Positions 60,914 through 64,000 of a DNA stretch of 64,000 nucleotides are shown one piece after another. Numbering within the stretch: the stretch's first letter is position 1; the number at the start of each line of letters is the position of its first letter. This stretch comes from Halobacillus kuroshimensis DSM 18393. GTDB taxonomy: Bacteria > Bacillota > Bacilli > Bacillales > Halobacillaceae. The translations under genes and the position numbers were made by a program. Below the pieces are notes generated by a model, which saw only the letters and a list, made by a program, of their open reading frames with translations, ran no database searches and was not told the DNA's origin. The stretch is from the NCBI RefSeq assembly GCF_000425705.1, contig NZ_AUDY01000003.1:1-64000 (forward strand), written 5' to 3'.

Positions 60914-61576
60914 ATGTCTAAAAACATCCTAATGGTCGTCACGAACCACGATACGATTACGGAAGAACAGTCCACAGGTCTTTGGCTGTCTGAATTCGGA
61001 GAAGCCTATAATGAATTCAATAAGCATGGCTACCACATCACAGTCGCCAGTCCAAATGGCGGCGGGATTCCGATCGATCCGAACAGTGTCAGCGACGACG
61101 AACCACAGGAAATCCTGGATACCAAACCTCACTTAGAAAATACGACGCCGCTGGTCGACGTGGAGGCGGACGATTACGATGCCATCTTCCTTCCAGGCGG
61201 ACACGGAACGATGTTTGATTTTCCAGATAACGAAAAACTGCAGAAACTGCTTCGAGGATTTTATGAAGATGGAAAAGTCGTATCTGCGGTCTGCCACGGC
61301 CCTGCAGGCTTTGTCGGCGCGACGTTGTCCAACGACGACCCGCTCGTAAAAGGGAAACGTGTCAGTGCTTTTACAGACGCAGAAGAAGCAGAAACAGGCC
61401 TTGATAAGCATATGCCGTTCCTATTGGAGAGCCGCCTGAGCGAACTTGGTGCACACGTCCGTAATGGGGCCAACTGGGCAGAGCATGTAGAAGTAGACGG
61501 CCGCTTGATTACCGGACAGAACCCTCAATCCACAGAAGCCGCAGCCAAAGAAGTCGTAAAACAGTTAAACCAGTAA
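60914..61576 (+). CDS. DJ-1/PfpI (type 1 glutamine amidotransferase-like) stress protein
   Basis: A 220-aa protein, starting at ATG 60914; the upstream frame is open but has no function there. TGLWLSEFGEAYNEF (catalytic Glu), the strand AIFLPGGHGTMFDFP, the nucleophile elbow AVCHGPAGFVGA (Cys near residue 126) and NGANWAEHVEVDGRLITGQNPQS match the Hsp31/YajL-like clade that acts as a glyoxalase III, deglycase or chaperone. A sigma-B-like promoter lies just upstream, so it is likely a general stress protein. Confidence 0.9.
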   Translation: MSKNILMVVTNHDTITEEQSTGLWLSEFGEAYNEFNKHGYHITVASPNGGGIPIDPNSVSDDEPQEILDTKPHLENTTPLVDVEADDYDAIFLPGGHGTMFDFPDNEKLQKLLRGFYEDGKVVSAVCHGPAGFVGATLSNDDPLVKGKRVSAFTDAEEAETGLDKHMPFLLESRLSELGAHVRNGANWAEHVEVDGRLITGQNPQSTEAAAKEVVKQLNQ

Positions 61577-61577
61577 G

Positions 61578-61612
61578 AAAAAGTGGGACCCTGATTCAGG
61601 GTCCCACTTCAG
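61578..61612 (+). terminator. Terminator of the DJ-1/PfpI gene
   Basis: AAGTGGGACCCTG (61581-61593) and CAGGGTCCCACTT (61597-61609) form a perfect 13-bp stem with a 3-nt loop. No T-run follows, so termination is less certain. Confidence 0.65.
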
Positions 61613-61637
61613 CTGTCCAAAAAGGCTCGTGGAGACA

Positions 61638-61685
61638 AGGAAAAAGCTTGTAGAAAAACACCGAGTTTTTCTACAAGCTTTTTTC
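61638..61685 (-). terminator. Terminator hairpin after the small membrane protein
   Basis: AAAAGCTTGTAGAAAAAC (61642-61659) and its complement (61664-61681), perfect over 18 bp, with T-runs on both strands. It is related in design to the hairpin at 5924-5957 (shared AAGCTTG-AGAAAC). Confidence 0.85.
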
Positions 61686-61913
61686 TTATTGGTCCTCCCC
61701 CGGTGGATGAAACAAGTAATGGTACAGCCGGCGGGAGAGAACCCCGAAAGTGATAAGCCAGAACACGAGGAGCGCTGCCGCTCCCACCCCCTTCAGGAAT
61801 GTCCATCCTGTAAGAAAGGCGAAAAGGAGTCCCGCTGTCAGCACGGCTGTAGAAAAGATAAACAGCAGGATGGAAAGCAGAACTTTCATACTGTGACTAA
61901 TCCAGGCAGGCAT
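61686..61913 (-). CDS. Small membrane protein, two helices, 75 aa
   Basis: Not recognised by name. Two hydrophobic segments (about 8-32 and 36-58) are followed by a positively charged end (SRRLYHYLFHP). AGGAGGTG precedes the ATG with good spacing, and a strong terminator follows at once, so it is very likely expressed. Function is unknown. Confidence 0.7.
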   Translation of the reverse strand: MPAWISHSMKVLLSILLFIFSTAVLTAGLLFAFLTGWTFLKGVGAAALLVFWLITFGVLSRRLYHYLFHPPGEDQ

Positions 61914-62057
61914 GAACTTTCACCTCCTGCTCTACAGTATGTATATTTTCCGAATCAGCTTGTACGTTTTAGTGGACAACGGATAAAAAGGGCAGATGCC
62001 TGTCGCACATCCGCAGCTGTGCTACAATTAACGCACGCAGATTGTAAAGGAGAATCC

Positions 62058-62486
62058 ATGTTGGAAAAAAGACTCGACCATATAGGCGTTGCCGTACGCC
62101 TTATTGAAGAAAGCATTACATTTTACACAGAGGTTTTAGGCGGAACCTTGATCGACCGCTATCGAAATGAAGCCGAAGGCGTGGAAAGTGAAATTGCTGT
62201 GATGGATGTGCACGGCAGCCGCACTGAACTGCTGATGCCGACGAATAACACCACCTCGCCGATCGCCCGCTTCATTAAGCAGAAAGGCAAAGGCGTCCAC
62301 CACGTAGCCTACGAAGTGGAGAACCTGGATGATGCCATTGAAGAGGTTCATGCTCAAGGGATACGCACCCTGGAGTGGTCCCGGAGAACAAACAAACATG
62401 GAAGACGGCTCATTTATTTGAATCCCGCCGACACAGACGGCACCATCATTGAATACTGCGACTATCCGGACAAGCAGGAAGGATAA
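62058..62486 (+). CDS. mce: Methylmalonyl-CoA epimerase-like VOC-family protein
   Basis: A 142-aa protein; the start is the ATG after AAAGGAGA (62046-62053), although the frame is open far upstream without a start signal. The first half begins KRLDHIGVAVRLIEES with the metal His; the second has GKGVHHVAYEVENLDDAI and DTDGTIIEYC with the Glu ligand. The pattern fits methylmalonyl-CoA epimerase, converting the 2R and 2S forms. No mutase gene (mutAB) is in the window, so another VOC role is possible. Confidence 0.85.
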   Translation: MLEKRLDHIGVAVRLIEESITFYTEVLGGTLIDRYRNEAEGVESEIAVMDVHGSRTELLMPTNNTTSPIARFIKQKGKGVHHVAYEVENLDDAIEEVHAQGIRTLEWSRRTNKHGRRLIYLNPADTDGTIIEYCDYPDKQEG

Positions 62487-62487
62487 A

Positions 62488-62523
62488 AAAGACAGGGAAC
62501 CTCATAGTTCCCTGTCTTTTTTT
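62488..62523 (+). terminator. Terminator of mce
   Basis: AAAGACAGGGAAC and GTTCCCTGTCTTT form a 13-bp perfect stem around CTCATA, then TTTTTT. Confidence 0.9.
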
Positions 62524-62526
62524 CAG

Positions 62527-62756
62527 CTTGTATAGAAAGTTCGTTTTTGTCCAGTGCCTCCAGAGCTGTCAACAGCGTTTGTTCACAAACATGACCGCTC
62601 ACACACAACACTATACTGTTCTATTGAGTATACGAAACTGTGCTCAACGTTCTCTTTTATCATAGCGCCCAACTATAGCCGGTGTCGGCATGAGAAGCGT
62701 TCTGTGATGTCCATCAACTCGACATACGGACAACTTTAACTGAATAACACGGTCTT
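62527..62756. other. Non-coding gap with a possible weak repeat copy
   Basis: No credible gene; a 61-codon frame at 62554 lacks a ribosome binding site. The stretch 62690-62735 has GAGAAGCGTTCTGTGATGTCC, which loosely matches the repeat core AAGCGG-CGTGACCTC seen at 21175. I see no other motif. Confidence 0.25.
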
Positions 62757-63881
62757 TTACTCTTCTTCCAGAGCTTCTGCCACGCTGTATTCTTCTGCAT
62801 CCAATTCTGTATCCCGTCCAAGGGCCATCCGGGCAAGCTCAGCGCCAAGGTAAGGACCCGAGGTAAGACCGGAAGCCCCAAGTCCGTTGGCCGTCAGCAC
62901 GCCGTTCCATCCAGGAATCCGGCCAAACACCGGCAGGGAACCCGGTGTAAACGGCCGGAACCCGACACGGCTTTCCACAAAAGTACTGTCTTGAAGACCA
63001 GGAGCCACCTCAAGGGCCTTATCTAAAATATAGTGAAGGCCTCCGGCTGTCTGACGCTGATCGAATCCGGCATCTGTTTCGTGCGTCGCGCCAACGACCA
63101 TGCGCCCGCCACCGAAAGACAGCATATATTGGTTGTTCGGCGGCATAACCACCGGCCAGTCCGCAGTTTCCGTTCCTTCTACATCCAAATGGACAATCTG
63201 TGCCTTCTGAGGACGGGAAAGGAACTGGATCCCGAGCGGCTGGAACAACGGCTTCGCCCAGGCGCCTGCGGTAACGATCACTTCATCTGCTTCCAGCTTC
63301 CGTCCGTCCACTTCCACGCCTGTCACTGTATCCCCTTCAAAAGTGAGTGAGGCATCCCCATGCATCATGACGGCTCCACGCTTTTTTGAAGCTCGGATTA
63401 AAGCGTCACGGAGCGCGCGGCCGTTGACACGGGCCGCCCCACTGACATGAACCGCTTCATAGCTTTCCTCTGATAACAAAGGGAAATAAGTGCGTGTTTC
63501 TTCCGGGGAAAGTCGTGTGATTTCACCGATTTCCGGAGCATCCTCCCTCCGTTTTTCCGCTCGTTCAATGGTCTTCTCCAGTTTTTCCGGGTTATTGTGC
63601 AGGCTGACCGCTCCCACTTTTTTATAACCGGTCTCGTGCTCGCCATCCGCTTCCAGCTGCTGGATCAACTCAGGATAATACCTTGCGCCGCCTTTGACGA
63701 GACGATACCACCGTTGATTCCGGCGCTGTGCGAGCCACGGACAAACAATGCCTGCGGCGGCTTCTGTGGCCTGGCCCTCATCCTTCCGGTCCACGATAGT
63801 GACGTCCGCCCCTTCTTTGACCAGATGGTAAGCGGTCGAGGCTCCTAAAATACCTGCTCCTACGATGATATATCTCTTCAT
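62757..63881 (-). CDS. DadA-like FAD-dependent amino acid oxidase/dehydrogenase
   Basis: A 374-aa flavoprotein; the start at 63881 follows AAAAGGAG by 7 nt, and a 395-aa version lacks that support. FAD-binding motif IIVGAGILGASTAYHLV at the N-terminus, GQATEAAAGIVCPWLAQRRN (in part), ADEVIVTAGAWAKPL and the C-terminal NGLGASGLTSGPYLGAELA (in part) match D-amino acid dehydrogenase/glycine oxidase relatives. The substrate is unknown. It is monocistronic with a sigma-A promoter upstream. Confidence 0.87.
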   Translation of the reverse strand: MKRYIIVGAGILGASTAYHLVKEGADVTIVDRKDEGQATEAAAGIVCPWLAQRRNQRWYRLVKGGARYYPELIQQLEADGEHETGYKKVGAVSLHNNPEKLEKTIERAEKRREDAPEIGEITRLSPEETRTYFPLLSEESYEAVHVSGAARVNGRALRDALIRASKKRGAVMMHGDASLTFEGDTVTGVEVDGRKLEADEVIVTAGAWAKPLFQPLGIQFLSRPQKAQIVHLDVEGTETADWPVVMPPNNQYMLSFGGGRMVVGATHETDAGFDQRQTAGGLHYILDKALEVAPGLQDSTFVESRVGFRPFTPGSLPVFGRIPGWNGVLTANGLGASGLTSGPYLGAELARMALGRDTELDAEEYSVAEALEEE

Positions 63882-63915
63882 AACGAACTCCTTTTCACGT
63901 TCATTTTCTGCATCT

Positions 63916-63944
63916 ATTGTATAGGACAATGCGCCGGGACTCAA
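63916..63944 (-). promoter_or_regulatory. Sigma-A promoter of the DadA-like gene
   Basis: -35 TTGAGT (63939-63944), 17-bp spacer, -10 TACAAT (63916-63921) on the minus strand. Confidence 0.7.
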
Positions 63945-63947
63945 ATC

Positions 63948-63996
63948 TCTCCACAGAAAAAGGCGTCTCCTTGTGAGACACCTTTTTCTGTGGAGA
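63948..63996. terminator. Long hairpin at the window edge (probable terminator)
   Basis: CCACAGAAAAAGGCGTCTC (63951-63969) pairs with GAGACACCTTTTTCTGTGG (63975-63993) with one mismatch, and the pairing extends to TCTCC/GGAGA. It probably ends a gene beyond the right edge. It has no clear T-run inside the window. Confidence 0.55.
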
Positions 63997-64000
63997 AACC

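Noticed and set aside
61629-62057. N-terminal extension of the VOC-family frame
   Set aside because: It runs through a terminator and the antisense of a small membrane gene; AAAGGAGA and ATG at 62058 give the true start.
62554-62739. A 61-codon frame in the gap before the DadA-like gene
   Set aside because: No ribosome binding site, atypical composition, no recognisable domain.
1-64000. Search by eye for CRISPR arrays, tRNA genes, insertion sequences, integrases and toxin-antitoxin pairs
   Set aside because: No evenly spaced direct repeats, tRNA cloverleaf, transposase motif or terminal inverted repeats were seen. A tRNA scan and a repeat finder would be decisive.

Overview
The window is about 48-50% GC. 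It comes from a spore-forming, low-GC Gram-positive bacterium of the Bacillaceae, most likely a moderately halophilic genus such as Halobacillus or a close relative. Sequence evidence: an SspH-type spore protein, homologues of B. subtilis YocH, YvbH, YuzB, YthAB, BrxA (YphP), Mta and YitJ, an S-box (SAM-I) and a T-box leader, sigma-A promoters with AAGGAGG ribosome binding sites, and at least one good sigma-B-like promoter. The genus is an inference. I see no prophage, insertion sequence, integrase, tRNA or CRISPR array; this reads as ordinary chromosomal core and near-core DNA.

Layout. 1-153 is the 5' end of a 16S rRNA gene running off the left edge, with tandem rrn promoters behind it. 0.6-9.5 kb holds mixed small transcription units: an SDR oxidoreductase, a LysM/3D cell-wall protein, a methyltransferase, the MerR regulator Mta with a textbook 19-bp-spacer operator-promoter, DinB and formate/nitrite-transporter family proteins, and an ABC exporter. 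9.7-11.3 kb is a redox-linked pair (CvfC/YpgR-like HEAT protein and bacilliredoxin). 11.4-13.6 kb has an MFS exporter, an acidic lipoprotein and an MscL channel ending in a zinc-ribbon-like tail. 13.7-18.4 kb is the de novo NAD locus: nifS divergent from nadB-nadC-nadA. 18.5-21.7 kb has TetR, SspH, YvbH, a nitroreductase with an elaborate operator, and an Rrf2 regulator. 21.8-25.3 kb is a type-2-like isoleucyl-tRNA synthetase behind a T-box. 26.4-28.7 kb is a YthAB-type cytochrome bd oxidase, then glutaminase and a DUF4385 protein.

30.3-38.2 kb is an S-box operon metI-metC-yitJ-metH. It covers transsulfuration to homocysteine, methylene-THF reduction and cobalamin-dependent methylation, so methionine synthesis is controlled by one SAM sensor. 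39.4-40.9 kb is a PadR-ChrA chromate module with its operator. 41-45.5 kb pairs a GAF-GAF-PAS-GGDEF-EAL cyclic-di-GMP enzyme with a ThDP-dependent enzyme in one unit. 45.6 kb is a PCYCGC lipoprotein under a 13-bp perfect dyad. 46.3-50.1 kb is a four-gene unit on the minus strand: YtrA-type GntR, ABC ATPase, a large permease and, unusually, an ECF-like sigma factor. 50-64 kb carries an AGCS amino acid symporter, CDP-alcohol phosphatidyltransferase, UvsE, aldo/keto reductase, a SAM-hydrolase family protein, a RibF-like/YuzB unit, an HD hydrolase, a diverged MurE-like ligase, a CzrA-type zinc sensor, a sigma-B-preceded DJ-1/PfpI protein, a VOC-family protein and a DadA-like oxidase.

No large unknown system stands out. 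The best leads are regulatory or paralogue-level: the sigma factor embedded in a Ytr-type ABC operon, the four-half-site operator before the nitroreductase, the MurE paralogue with altered substrate motifs, the c-di-GMP/ThDP gene pair, the MscL zinc-ribbon tail, and a degenerate intergenic sequence that seems to recur several times. All coordinates, motifs and spacings were read by eye; no database search was run.
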